Assembly: GCA_017512425.1 (NCBI GenBank)
Contig: JAFWGI010000005.1
Coordinates: forward strand, 496,001-560,000
Direction: 5' to 3'
Length of the DNA: 64,000 nt
Origin: Hyphomicrobium sp.
Lineage (GTDB): Bacteria; Pseudomonadota; Alphaproteobacteria; Rhizobiales; Hyphomicrobiaceae
The notes beneath the pieces are model-generated. The model was given only the letters and a program-made list of their open reading frames with translations, was not told the origin of the DNA and ran no database searches. Every line of letters begins with the position of its first letter. The stretch's first letter is position 1. This document shows positions 17,810 through 26,951 of the stretch, one piece after another. The position numbers were made by a program, and so were the translations under genes.

Positions 17810-18034
17810 TTAGCAACAGCGGCTGATTTTTCCGCCTGATGTGCCGTATCGGTTTGCCTGACGTTCCACGAAAAAAGCCTCGTAGCTCATGATCGGTTCG
17901 CCAGGGTGTGCGTGCTTTCTATGTGCAACATATGTGTCGTAGTCGGGTAAACCGACCATCAATCGGGCGGTGCGTGCGCAATTCTTCAACGCTCGAGAAA
18001 CAAATAGTGGCGTGGAGATGGGCATAGCGATCAC
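17810..18034 (-). CDS. YbdD/YjiX family small protein, partner of CstA
   Basis: The 74-residue protein has the family core ARLMVGLPDYDTYVAH, HAHPGEPIMSYEAFF and ERQANRY, and ends in a Cys pair (SRCC). Such proteins are encoded directly after cstA-type pyruvate/peptide transporters and are needed for transport in Escherichia coli. The GTG start overlaps the cstA stop by 4 bases (GTGA), showing translational coupling; ATG at 18025 is an alternative start. A 283-base gap without a clear gene separates it from the next small gene. Confidence 0.88.
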   Translation of the reverse strand: MIAMPISTPLFVSRALKNCARTARLMVGLPDYDTYVAHRKHAHPGEPIMSYEAFFVERQANRYGTSGGKISRCC

Positions 18035-20091
18035 TCCGCAGCTGCTGTTCTGAGCGCAACAGTTTCCTGCGCAGTGATATGCGGCGTTCCGTAGGCTTTG
18101 ATGATTGCGGCCAACGCGAAGCCGAGCATCGTCAAAACCAGCGCAATGAGCAGCGTTGCAACGGTCGCATTGACGTAGTCATTGAAAACGATGCGGCTCA
18201 TGTCGGCGATGTCCTTCGCCGGCGCCAAAACCTTGCCGTCGGCCAAAGCGAGCGAATACTTTTCGGCGTGTGCTAAAAAGCCGATCGCAGGATTCTCATG
18301 GAAGATTTTCTGCCATCCTGCAGTCAGCGTGCAGATTGCGACCCACGACGCGGGTACGATTGTCACCCAGGCATAGCGTTCAAGCTTCATTTTAAAGAGC
18401 ACCACCGTGCACAGTATCAGCGCAATGCAGGCGAGCATCTGATTGGCGATACCGAACAATGGCCATAGCGTGTTGATGCCGCCAAGCGGATCGACCACGC
18501 CTTGGTAGAGGAAGTAGCCCCAGCCCGTGACGGCGATCGTCGTTGCAACGATGTTGGCGGTCCATGACTTGGTATCTTTGAAGCGCGGTGAGAACGAGCC
18601 GATGAGGTCTTGTATCATGAAGCGCGCGACGCGCGTTCCAGCGTCGATCGTCGTCAAGATGAAGAGAGCTTCAAAGAGGATCGCGAAATGATACCAGAAC
18701 GCCATCATGGCTTTGCCGCCCATGGCGCTCGACAGGATTTCCGCCATCCCGACAGCAAGCGTCGGCGCGCCGCCGGTGCGCGAGAGGATCGTCGCTTCAC
18801 CAACGTCAGTCGCCGCTTGAGAGAGCATTTCGGGAGTGACGCTGAAGCCCCAGCCTGCGATGGCGGCGGCCGCCGCTTCTGGCGTCGTGCCGATTAACGC
18901 AGCCGGGGCATTCATTGCGAAATAGATGCCGGGTTCCAGCGAACACGCGGCGATCAGCGCCATGATCGCGACGAAGCTCTCCATCAACATTGCGCCGTAG
19001 CCGATGAAGCGCGCGTTGATTTCATTGTCGAGCATCTTGGGCGTCGTGCCTGATGAGACCAGCGAGTGGAATCCTGAGATCGCGCCGCATGCGATTGTGA
19101 TGAACAGGAATGGAAACAGCGTGCCCGCGAACACCGGGCCGGTGCCGTCGATAAACTTCGTGACGGCAGGCATTTTCAGATCAGGGCTGACGAACATAAT
19201 GCCCAATGCCAGACCGAGGATCGTCCCGATTTTCAAGAATGTTGAGAGATAATCGCGGGGCGCGAGCAAAATCCAAACCGGCATCACCGACGCAACAAAG
19301 CCGTAGGCAATCAGCATCCAGGATAGCTCGACGCCTGTGAATGTGAACATCGGTCCGAGCACGGGATCGTTTGCAACGTGCTCGCCGTAGACGATGGACA
19401 ACATCAACAGAGCGAAGCCGATGATCGACATTTCGCCGATGCGTCCAGGCCGAAGGTAGCGCCCGTAAACACCCATGAGGACAGCGATCGGAATCGTTGC
19501 GGCGACCGTGAATGTTCCCCAAGGACTCTGTGCCAACGCTTTCACGACGACGAGCGCCAGAACGGCCAGAAGAATGACCATGATCAGCAGCACGCCGACC
19601 ATCGCGATCGTTCCAGCGGCTTTGCCCAGTTCAGCACGAATCATATCGCCGAGGGACCGGCCGTCGCGCCGGGTCGAGGCCCACAGCACAATGAAGTCTT
19701 GGACAGCGCCAGCAAAGACGACGCCGATTAGCAGCCATAGTGTTCCTGGCAAATAGCCCATCTGTGCTGCGAGTACGGGCCCAACAAGCGGGCCCGCACC
19801 TGCGATAGCTGCGAAGTGATGGCCGAACAGGACGTTCTTGTCGGTTGGGCAGTAGTCAAGGCCATCGTTGAAGCGCTGGGCAGGTGTCGCGCGGCTCGAG
19901 TCAAGCTTCAGTACGTGGCGCGCGAGGAATAGAGAGTAGAACCGATAGGCGAGAAGGTAGACGCAGGATGCCGCTGCCACGAGCCAGACGGCATTGATGG
20001 TTTCTCCGCGGGACAAAGCAACGATGCCAAGCGAGGCGGCGCCGAGTACCGCAATGGCGGCCCAGCCCAAATTGTTTTTGAGATTTGTCAT
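18031..20091 (-). CDS. cstA: Carbon starvation protein CstA
   Basis: A 686-residue transporter with about sixteen to eighteen membrane helices across its length. Family motifs include RFNDGLDYCPTDKNVLFGHH near residue 85, FAAIAGAGPLVGPVLAAQMGY just after it, and SGFHSLVSSGTTPKML in the middle, followed by a DAGTR segment near the end. CstA imports peptides or small carboxylates such as pyruvate when carbon runs short. The CstA N and C domains are both present, so the gene looks intact. It forms an operon with the overlapping ybdD-like gene. Substrate cannot be fixed from sequence. Confidence 0.95.
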   Translation of the reverse strand: MTNLKNNLGWAAIAVLGAASLGIVALSRGETINAVWLVAAASCVYLLAYRFYSLFLARHVLKLDSSRATPAQRFNDGLDYCPTDKNVLFGHHFAAIAGAGPLVGPVLAAQMGYLPGTLWLLIGVVFAGAVQDFIVLWASTRRDGRSLGDMIRAELGKAAGTIAMVGVLLIMVILLAVLALVVVKALAQSPWGTFTVAATIPIAVLMGVYGRYLRPGRIGEMSIIGFALLMLSIVYGEHVANDPVLGPMFTFTGVELSWMLIAYGFVASVMPVWILLAPRDYLSTFLKIGTILGLALGIMFVSPDLKMPAVTKFIDGTGPVFAGTLFPFLFITIACGAISGFHSLVSSGTTPKMLDNEINARFIGYGAMLMESFVAIMALIAACSLEPGIYFAMNAPAALIGTTPEAAAAAIAGWGFSVTPEMLSQAATDVGEATILSRTGGAPTLAVGMAEILSSAMGGKAMMAFWYHFAILFEALFILTTIDAGTRVARFMIQDLIGSFSPRFKDTKSWTANIVATTIAVTGWGYFLYQGVVDPLGGINTLWPLFGIANQMLACIALILCTVVLFKMKLERYAWVTIVPASWVAICTLTAGWQKIFHENPAIGFLAHAEKYSLALADGKVLAPAKDIADMSRIVFNDYVNATVATLLIALVLTMLGFALAAIIKAYGTPHITAQETVALRTAAAE

Positions 20092-20298
20092 AGCCCACTC
20101 GTCCCCGCCCTAGCGTTCTGATTTTGCGGGACCATACTGAGTTCGGTCGCCGCCGTCACCAAGGCGCCGCGCTGGGGCAGTGAGATTTAATAATCTCGGC
20201 AATCGGGAAGTGGCGAATGAGCAGGCGGCTCGACGCGGCGCGTTGCTAAAAAGTTGAAGGCGAGCCGGATTTTGGCGGCCGTAGCCTGGTCCGCGCGG

Positions 20299-20550
20299 TC
20301 AGGCGACTTCGCGCAGCTGCGTATGCTGCGCTTCAAATTCGACAAATTTTATATTTGCGAGGTAGCGGCGCGCATTCTCGATTTCCGCGCGGACGATCAC
20401 CAGCGGATGCGGCGTCAATTCGGTTTGCTCGGACGGCACCAGTTCCAGCACGCGTAGCGCTTGTCTCAGATTTTCGAGGACTTGATCAACAGGCGAGCGA
20501 TTGAAATTCGCCAACGTGCGGTCGACGGTGCGCGGTAGGCTCTTGGACAT
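20299..20550 (-). CDS. Small hypothetical protein
   Basis: An 83-residue soluble protein with no domain I recognise. It is mostly helical, with DQVLENLRQALRVLELVP, then a short turn and HPLVIVRAEIENARRYLANI. A good ribosome site (AAGGGGAAACGGACC before ATG) supports the call. It stands alone between cstA and the first PilZ gene. The upstream cstA side contains GAGATT-TAAT-AATCTC (20182-20197), a possible operator for either gene. Confidence 0.65.
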   Translation of the reverse strand: MSKSLPRTVDRTLANFNRSPVDQVLENLRQALRVLELVPSEQTELTPHPLVIVRAEIENARRYLANIKFVEFEAQHTQLREVA

Positions 20551-20773
20551 GGTCCGTTTCCCCTTAGGAGACTGGTCCTGAAAAACTCAGATCGTCATGA
20601 TCGTTAATCGAAAAGCTCAATGGTTCACCTTGTGTTAGGCTGACATGCAAGCCGCTTTGCGCTCCAGCGTTCGCATCCCTCCGACGAACCGAAATATGTC
20701 CAGCCTGATGCAAGGATCGCCCGCCAAGGTATGGGTTGGGGTTTTGTTTGCACCTCTATCGGGACGTTTCATC

Positions 20774-21124
20774 ATGGCGAGACAAGTCGAAAGGCGCGAA
20801 TTCGGCCGCCGGCAAACCGGCAGCACTGGATGGATCCGCATTCCGGGCCGGCCCAAATTGTCGTGCCGTATCGTCAACGAAACGCCCAAAGGTGCGCTGC
20901 TCGAATTGCAGGTTCCGGCATGGCTGCCATTCCAATTCGAGTTGGTCGTTGATGCCGATAAAGTCGTGCACACGTGTGAAATCCGGCACTCGCGCCCAGA
21001 TCGCCTCGGTGTTTATTACATCAATCCAGTGGAGCAGCCGGCGCAAGGGACGAAGCCGATCGATGCGCGCCGCACGGTCAACGACATGGACGCGTGGATG
21101 GGTCAAGCGCCCGGCAAGAAATAG
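20774..21124 (+). CDS. PilZ-like domain protein (degenerate motif)
   Basis: A 116-residue protein built around one PilZ-like beta barrel. The arginine-rich start RREFGRRQTG resembles the RxxxR c-di-GMP motif, but the second motif reads NETPKG where D/N-x-S-x-x-G is expected, so nucleotide binding may be weakened. The ATG at 20774 is preferred; the frame is open to 20645 but that part does not look like a protein of this family. Four bases separate it from a second PilZ gene, so the two are co-transcribed. Confidence 0.7.
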   Translation: MARQVERREFGRRQTGSTGWIRIPGRPKLSCRIVNETPKGALLELQVPAWLPFQFELVVDADKVVHTCEIRHSRPDRLGVYYINPVEQPAQGTKPIDARRTVNDMDAWMGQAPGKK

Positions 21125-21127
21125 AAA

Positions 21128-21433
21128 ATGGTCAATCCGCACATCGAGAAGCGCAAGTTTGGACGCCGCTCGGCATTCAAACCGGCCGTGATCGTCACAG
21201 ATGATGGCCGGAGAATCGCTGGCGTCGTCATTGATATCTCGGAGGGCGGCGCGCGCTTTCAGACTGCCGATCCATCGCTTGTGCCAAAGCAATTCGTTCT
21301 TGAAATTGCCGGCGACGATTTTTGCGTAAGAAGCGAACTCGTGCACCGCTTAGCGGACGCGGTTGGTATCCAGTTCATCGCGTCACCGCGAAAAATATCC
21401 TGGGGCCCGGCGGAGCGCCGACTTTTTCCTTAA
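21128..21433 (+). CDS. PilZ domain protein
   Basis: The 101 residues are a single PilZ domain. KRKFGRRSAFKPAV supplies the arginine motif and DISEGGARF the D-x-S-x-x-G motif, both intact, so it should bind cyclic-di-GMP. It pairs with the upstream PilZ-like gene and is convergent, 43 bases apart, with the leftward flagellar arm ending at 21477. A role in tuning the motor or export by c-di-GMP is inferred from the position only. Confidence 0.85.
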   Translation: MVNPHIEKRKFGRRSAFKPAVIVTDDGRRIAGVVIDISEGGARFQTADPSLVPKQFVLEIAGDDFCVRSELVHRLADAVGIQFIASPRKISWGPAERRLFP

Positions 21434-21476
21434 GGACAGCTTTCAGACCAACATCTACGATGGCTGCTTATATCGC

Positions 21477-22070
21477 TTAAATTAAAACTGCAGATGCCAG
21501 GACAGCGATCAGAATAATGGCGCCGCCAATGATCGCTCCGATAATGATTTTTCGCCGTTGATTGGCCTGTTTCGTATCAACGGTCGATTGCGGGACGGTG
21601 GCTGCACCTTGAGAAATTTTTGCTGCTTTACCGCCAGACGTTGACCGCGAAGTCTTCACCGAAAGGGCGAGCGCGATTTCTGCGTTCGCGTATTGGATTG
21701 GCGCAGGTACCGGCTGTGCAATTGCGGCCGGCTGTTCGGGAAGCCGTGCTGGTACCGCCGCTTCCGCGATCGCTTCGCGGTACGCGCGCGGCGCCACTGC
21801 AGTCTCGCGGAGCACTGTCGCCGCGACCGCAAGGGCGCCATTTGCAGCGCTGCCAGGTGGCAAAATCGGTGGATTATTCCAGATACGACCTAGCGCTGAC
21901 CGCTGATTTTGGTTGCCGGTCGCGCCTTGGATTGGCTGTTGTGAGGTGGTCGCCTGTTGATTGGATGTTTGCGCGGTGGGCGGCGGCCCGCCAGCAACGC
22001 GCGTGCCCCGTTCAAGCTTGAGCATCACGGCGGCTTCAAGCAGCCGTTGAATGGCGACCGAGTTTATCAT
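21477..22070 (-). CDS. Tail-anchored unknown protein next to fliI
   Basis: A 197-residue protein with no recognised domain. About 165 residues rich in A, P, Q and T (low complexity) lead to a basic stretch KQANQRRK and a single C-terminal helix IIIGAIIGGAIILIAVLASAVLI, so it would be anchored in the membrane by its tail with most of the chain in the cytoplasm. It lies 17 bases after fliI and is probably the last gene of the flgF-fliI unit. A role in flagellar export is suggested by location alone. Confidence 0.72.
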   Translation of the reverse strand: MINSVAIQRLLEAAVMLKLERGTRVAGGPPPTAQTSNQQATTSQQPIQGATGNQNQRSALGRIWNNPPILPPGSAANGALAVAATVLRETAVAPRAYREAIAEAAVPARLPEQPAAIAQPVPAPIQYANAEIALALSVKTSRSTSGGKAAKISQGAATVPQSTVDTKQANQRRKIIIGAIIGGAIILIAVLASAVLI

Positions 22071-22087
22071 TCACAGCGGCCTCGACG

Positions 22088-23485
22088 TCATTTCGGTGCC
22101 GACAACAACGGCAGCTGTTGCGCTAACGCCGCAAAAATATTGCTCACCGCTGCGTCGCTGCCGGATTGCTTCAAGGCATCGTAGAGCTGCGGTACGACGG
22201 CAACGGCACGGTCGAGATCGGGATCGGCGCCCGGCTTATATCCGCCGATCATACGCAAGTCGCGCGTATCCTCATATAGCTGGATGCATCCGGTGAGTTC
22301 GGATGCGAGACGGGCTTGTGCCGGTGTTCTGATTTTTGACGCCAATCGCGAAATCGAGGCCAGCGGATCGATGGCTGGAAACCGGCCCTGCGCCGCTATA
22401 GATCGTTCGAGGACGATATGGCCATCAAGAATGCCGCGCGTCGCATCCGCGATCGGATCGTTGTGATCGTCACCGTCTACGAGCACGGACAAAATCGCAG
22501 TGATGGCGCCGCTACCCGGTCCGCCAGTTCCTGCGCGTTCCAGAAGCTTGGCGAGCGCGCTAAAAACGCTGGGTGGATATCCTCGCGCGACAGGTGGCTC
22601 CTGCGCGGCAAGTGCCAATTCGCGCATCGCGTGCGCGTAACGCGTGATTGAATCGACGACCAGCAGCACTTGCTTGCCTTGATCGCGGAAATACTCGGCA
22701 ATACACATGGCGGTGTTTGGAGCCATGCGGCGCATCATCGGGCTTTCATCGGCTGTGGCAACCACCGCGATACAGCGCGAACGGCCCTCACCGAGCGTAT
22801 CTTCGAGGAAGTCCTGGACCTCTCGGCCGCGTTCGCCCACGAGCGCCAAGACTGCTATGTCGAACGACGGCGCGCGGCTTAGCATGGACAGGAGCGTCGA
22901 TTTGCCGACGCCAGAGCCCGCAAAAATGCCCATGCGCTGGCCGGCGCAAAGCGGTGTGAAAAGATCAACGGCTTTGACGCCCGTCGTCAGTGGCCGGCTA
23001 AGCGGCTGGCGCGTCAACGGCGGCGGCGAATTGCGATTGAGTGGCAGCGCTTCGGGCCCGGGCTGCAGTGGCGCGCCATCGTCGATCGGCGTCCCGACAG
23101 AATTGATAACGCGGCCCTGCCACGACAGATCCGGCGCTATCTTCAAAGGGCCATCCATTACGGTGGCGCGGGCTCGCATGCGAACAGCTGCCGTCGCGTC
23201 GAGCATCGTGACGTTAATCGCGCCTGCGTCGATGCTTGCAACTTCGCCGAGAAATTGGGTGTGGTCGGCTTCAATCGTTACCATATCGCCGATTGATACG
23301 AACTCTGACAGTCCGGCGACCGTCACGCAGCCGGGTATCATACGGCTGACAAAACCTTGGATTTTGTGCGCGGGGCCAAGAACAGCGGCGCGCATCAGCA
23401 TTTTCTCGAGCTTTTGCAAATTCTGACTTTCCCGGCGCTGCTGTGTGCCGGCATCCGTATCGGTCAGGGTCAGCATGTCATGCAC
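22088..23485 (-). CDS. fliI: Flagellum-specific ATPase FliI
   Basis: The 465-residue ATPase energises substrate loading at the flagellar type III export gate, working with FliH and FliJ at the base of the motor. Walker A reads GIFAGSGVGKST (near residue 190), Walker B LLVVDSITRYAHAMRE, and the family loop ALVGERGREVQDFLE is present. Start residues before the QGFVSRMIPGC beta barrel match the N-terminal domain. It follows flgF with a 53-base gap. FliH is encoded far away at 38852. Confidence 0.97.
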   Translation of the reverse strand: MHDMLTLTDTDAGTQQRRESQNLQKLEKMLMRAAVLGPAHKIQGFVSRMIPGCVTVAGLSEFVSIGDMVTIEADHTQFLGEVASIDAGAINVTMLDATAAVRMRARATVMDGPLKIAPDLSWQGRVINSVGTPIDDGAPLQPGPEALPLNRNSPPPLTRQPLSRPLTTGVKAVDLFTPLCAGQRMGIFAGSGVGKSTLLSMLSRAPSFDIAVLALVGERGREVQDFLEDTLGEGRSRCIAVVATADESPMMRRMAPNTAMCIAEYFRDQGKQVLLVVDSITRYAHAMRELALAAQEPPVARGYPPSVFSALAKLLERAGTGGPGSGAITAILSVLVDGDDHNDPIADATRGILDGHIVLERSIAAQGRFPAIDPLASISRLASKIRTPAQARLASELTGCIQLYEDTRDLRMIGGYKPGADPDLDRAVAVVPQLYDALKQSGSDAAVSNIFAALAQQLPLLSAPK

Positions 23486-23538
23486 GGTGCAAAATCGCTT
23501 TGCTGCTGCTCGCGGCGGGCGCCTCGATGGTCTACAAG

Positions 23539-24261
23539 TTAAGCGCCAGACAACGCACGGATAGCATCCTGCAACGATGTCTCGCTTTCGCGGATGACGT
23601 TGCTTACGGACTCGAAGCTGCGTTGGACAGCGATCAGATGCGACATTTCAAGGACCGGATTGACGTTCGACTTCTCGGTAAAGCCCTGAACGACGCCGTT
23701 GGAGTTGAAATCGAGTTCGGGCTGCGGCTCGCGATCTGGCTTTACGGCCGCACCTTCCACGCGCGTAAGAACGGCATTTTTATCGATGCGGAACAGCCCA
23801 ATCGCGCCAATCTGGACTCCGTTTTGCATAATCGTACCGTCCTTGCCAATCATCGGCGGGCCGGCGTTGGGGTCGACCTGCAGCGGCGAACCGCTGACAT
23901 CGAGAATTGGCCTACCTGATAAATTCGTGATTTCGCCCGATGGAAGCATTTGCATCCGGCCATCGCGTGTATAGGCCGTTCCCGCCTCGGTTTGGATCGC
24001 GAAGAACGATTTCCCGCGAACGGCGATATCGAGCGGGTTTCCTGTCTGCGTCAGCTCTCCGTTGGCAAGCGACAGCCGCGTTTCGCCACGCGACACAAAG
24101 CTAACCGGTTCCGCGCGGGCCTGCGCAGCAATCTGTTCAAACGTCATTTCTTCGGCGCGGAAACCACTTGTCGTTGCGTTGGCGACGTTGTTGGCAATCG
24201 TCTCCATGCGCCGCTGTAATGCGATTTGCGCCGAAAGCGTGACGTAGATGTTGGATTGCAT
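23539..24261 (-). CDS. flgF: Flagellar proximal rod protein FlgF
   Basis: A 240-residue rod component of the FlgBCFG family. The N-terminal heptad region (MQSNIYVTLSAQIALQRRM, ETIANNVANATTSGFR) and the C-terminal partner helix (EMSHLIAVQRSFESVSNVI) are those that coil in the rod. The Met at 24261 is chosen as the family start; the frame continues upstream but without similarity. It is the first gene of the leftward arm and faces motA across 318 bases. Confidence 0.94.
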   Translation of the reverse strand: MQSNIYVTLSAQIALQRRMETIANNVANATTSGFRAEEMTFEQIAAQARAEPVSFVSRGETRLSLANGELTQTGNPLDIAVRGKSFFAIQTEAGTAYTRDGRMQMLPSGEITNLSGRPILDVSGSPLQVDPNAGPPMIGKDGTIMQNGVQIGAIGLFRIDKNAVLTRVEGAAVKPDREPQPELDFNSNGVVQGFTEKSNVNPVLEMSHLIAVQRSFESVSNVIRESETSLQDAIRALSGA

Positions 24262-24579
24262 ACCTTCAGAAGCTCCGGTGAATTTTGCAGGCCGTCGGAA
24301 TGCCAACGTTGATCGTCACCTACTGGTAGAGTTGCAGTCAAACGCGCTTGAGTTCGCGGCGGCGCTTGCCGCATCACGGCGCTTGTCGACGAGGCGCGTC
24401 CGTTAAAGTTGAAGCGCCAATCTCGCCGGTTTGGCTTGTGGCTGGCTGACGTCGCGCTTGGGGCACACCTGGCGGAGAAGCCGCTCTGCGGCGTGATTTA
24501 GCGGCCAACAGCCAGTTCCGCGCAAGGCAAAGCGGCGCACTCTAGATGCTGGATCGCCACGCCTACCCGGAGCATCATT
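24262..24579. other. Divergent flgF / motA promoter region
   Basis: The 318 bases between two divergent flagellar units must hold both promoters. I looked for sigma-54 type GG-N10-GC, CtrA TTAA-N7-TTAA and good -10/-35 pairs and found none that I would defend. No small gene is evident. Confidence 0.5.
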
Positions 24580-25470
24580 GTGACAATTATAGTCGGCCTC
24601 GTCGTCACCATGGTCTGCATGCTGGGCGGCTTCGCGGCCATGGGCGGCCATGTCGAAGTCATTTGGCAGCCGTGGGAATACGTTATCATCTGCGGTGCAT
24701 CGCTCGGGACGTTCATCGTGGCCAATCCGATGAAGACGATCAAAGACTGCGGTACGGCCATCGGCGAGGCGTTCAAGAACAGCGCGCCGAAGCATGCTGA
24801 ATACGTCGAATTGCTGGCGTTACTGTTTTTCATGATGCGCGAATTGCGCAACCGGTCACGCGCCGACATGGAAACCATTATCGACAATCCGAAGGAATCC
24901 GACGTCTTCAAGTCGTCGCCGACGGTCCTGGCGAACGAGGATCTTACGACGTTCATCTGCGACTATTTCCGTCTCATCGTGATGGGAAATGCGCGCACCC
25001 ATGAAATCGAAGCGTTGATGGACGAGGAAATCGATACCGTTCGTCACGACAAGATGAAGGCCCAACATGCGCTGGTTACGGTCGGCGACGGTCTTCCGGC
25101 GCTCGGCATTGTGGCTGCGGTGCTCGGCGTCGTCAAAGCGATGGGTGCGATCGATCAGGCTCCGGAAATACTTGGTGCGCTGATTGCGTCGGCGCTTGTT
25201 GGCACGTTCGCCGGCATTTTCTTATCATATGCCGTCGTGTCGCCAATCGCGACCAAGGTTAAGTTGGTGCGCGATAAGAAGATGCGGCTCTACGTTATCG
25301 TCAAGCAGACAGTCCTCGCGTTCATGAACGGCGCTATGCCGCAAGTCGCAATTGAGCACGGCCGCAAGACAATTTCAGCTTACGAACGCCCGGATATCAA
25401 TGAGGTCGAAGAAGCGACGATGGGCGTCGGCGGCGGTCAATCAAGTGCGACCAAGAAAGAGGCCGCGTGA
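24580..25470 (+). CDS. motA: Flagellar motor stator protein MotA
   Basis: The proton-channel stator subunit, four membrane helices with a large cytoplasmic loop that touches FliG. The start (GTG at 24580) gives [22 protein letters not shown], as in rhizobial MotA. Conserved features include [20 protein letters not shown] in the loop and the late [21 protein letters not shown] / [18 protein letters not shown] helices. 296 residues is the usual length. It heads a compact run of C-ring genes; its partner motB is 15 kb away. Confidence 0.96.
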   Translation: MTIIVGLVVTMVCMLGGFAAMGGHVEVIWQPWEYVIICGASLGTFIVANPMKTIKDCGTAIGEAFKNSAPKHAEYVELLALLFFMMRELRNRSRADMETIIDNPKESDVFKSSPTVLANEDLTTFICDYFRLIVMGNARTHEIEALMDEEIDTVRHDKMKAQHALVTVGDGLPALGIVAAVLGVVKAMGAIDQAPEILGALIASALVGTFAGIFLSYAVVSPIATKVKLVRDKKMRLYVIVKQTVLAFMNGAMPQVAIEHGRKTISAYERPDINEVEEATMGVGGGQSSATKKEAA

Positions 25471-25473
25471 TCC

Positions 25474-26418
25474 GTGCACCCACAACCGATACCGTCGCCA
25501 ACCGAATTGATACGAAATCTGGAACTCGCGATTGCCGCAGAGCAAAATCGGCCGGAGCGCTTGCCCGGCCTCGTCGCGGTCTTCAATCGGCTTCCTGACG
25601 TCAGCGTCGTCAATCTTGAGAATCTTTCGGCTTTAAAGCCGGAAATTTCGCTCGCGGAGATATCCGTCGGACGTTTTTCGGACTTGGCGGAAGCGCCCGA
25701 CGGAACTGTTTATGGCATTCTCCGCGCCGAACGTTGGAACGGCTACGTCTATTTTCTAGCTGACGCGCAGGCAGCTCTCGCCTTTATCGAAGCCGCGACA
25801 GGCTTTGACGGAGATGTCAGATCCGGCATCGCTCCGCGTGGATTGACGATGCTGGAGCGCAGCATCGTATCCCTGCTGTACATGCGCCTGTCGCGTTCCT
25901 TGGCCGAGGCATTCTCGGCATTTGTCGACGTGACCTTCGAAGTCACGGCAATTGGCGACCGTGACTTGTTGATTACCGGCCTGCCGGCAAGCGCACCGAC
26001 GATGGTTGCCCGCCTCAAGGTTGCGTTTGCTGGAACTGAAGGTTTCATTCGAATTGTCATCCCGCAGAAATTGCTGGAGCCGGTGCGGATGGAGCTGGAA
26101 GTCACGCCAGCGCCGCCTGCCGAAGACCTGCCCGTAGATGGCGATCCCGATTGGGCGCGGCAACTGACCGACGAAATCGCGCGCGCGTTCATTTTGACCA
26201 ACGCGATCCTCGATGAGCGGCAGATTACGCTCAATGAACTGGCCAACCTCAGGGTCGGGTCAACGATCAGCCTTGCGACGACCTCAATATCACGCGCTCG
26301 TCTCGAAATTGACGAGCGGCCTTTGTTCTGGTGCGAGGTTGGAAAGAATCATCAACAGATGGCGCTGCGTATCGAGACAGAATTCGAGAGCGCCGACGAT
26401 GAGGTCGAAGAGTTCTGA
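25474..26418 (+). CDS. fliM: Flagellar motor switch protein FliM
   Basis: The middle ring of the C-ring, linking FliG to FliN and receiving CheY-P. The 314-residue protein carries the FliM middle domain (SLLYMRLSRSLAEAFSAFVDVTFEV) and a C-terminal surface-presentation (SpoA) fold from about 245. It is divergent: no LSQDEIDALL-like CheY-binding peptide is visible at the N-terminus. GTG start 3 bases after motA. Context between motA and fliN makes the assignment firm. Confidence 0.9.
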   Translation: MHPQPIPSPTELIRNLELAIAAEQNRPERLPGLVAVFNRLPDVSVVNLENLSALKPEISLAEISVGRFSDLAEAPDGTVYGILRAERWNGYVYFLADAQAALAFIEAATGFDGDVRSGIAPRGLTMLERSIVSLLYMRLSRSLAEAFSAFVDVTFEVTAIGDRDLLITGLPASAPTMVARLKVAFAGTEGFIRIVIPQKLLEPVRMELEVTPAPPAEDLPVDGDPDWARQLTDEIARAFILTNAILDERQITLNELANLRVGSTISLATTSISRARLEIDERPLFWCEVGKNHQQMALRIETEFESADDEVEEF

Positions 26419-26483
26419 GCATCAGCGTCCATGTGGCCAGTCAAACAAACGGCAAAGCAACGAGAGAGCGATAAGAGGCGAAG

Positions 26484-26939
26484 ATGGCCATGAGCGGCGA
26501 ACAGGCAGACGGCGACGGGGGGGCGGGTCTCGCAGAATTCGCTATCGAACTTTCGCAAAGTTTGGATGAGCTGAACACGTTGCCGACGGAGATCGATTCG
26601 GCACCATTTGCCGCGCCGGACGCCGGCATGCCGGCTGACACGTTTTTCGCGCCGCCGCCGTCCGCAGCTGGACAGCGCAGCGATGTCGATAACATCATCA
26701 TGGATATCCCGGTCACGCTGAAGGTCGTGCTTGGCACCGCCAAGATGCCCGTTGCTGCGATTTCGAAAATGGCGCGGGGTACGGTGATCAAGCTCGATAA
26801 CAAGGTCGGCGATCCTGTTGATATCTATGTCAATGGCCGCTTCCTCGCGCAGGGACAGGTCGTCGTTCTTGATGAAGGTTCGTCGCGCTTCGGCGTGACG
26901 CTGACCCAGGTCGGTGGCCATCCAAACTCAAAGCGATAG
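26484..26939 (+). CDS. fliN: Flagellar motor switch protein FliN
   Basis: The lower C-ring protein. The 151 residues have a variable acidic N-terminal half and the SpoA domain at about 72-145: IPVTLKVVLGTAKMPVAAI, LDNKVGDPVDIYVNGRFLAQGQVVVLD, SRFGVTLTQV. These are the core beta strands of FliN. It helps dock FliH-FliI for export as well as switching. It lies between fliM and fliG with short gaps. Confidence 0.95.
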   Translation: MAMSGEQADGDGGAGLAEFAIELSQSLDELNTLPTEIDSAPFAAPDAGMPADTFFAPPPSAAGQRSDVDNIIMDIPVTLKVVLGTAKMPVAAISKMARGTVIKLDNKVGDPVDIYVNGRFLAQGQVVVLDEGSSRFGVTLTQVGGHPNSKR

Positions 26940-26951
26940 TCCGCGAAGTCC

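Noticed and set aside
24340..24400. Sigma-54 promoter between flgF and motA
   Set aside because: GG and GC dinucleotides occur but not at the 10-base spacing with the usual flanking bases.
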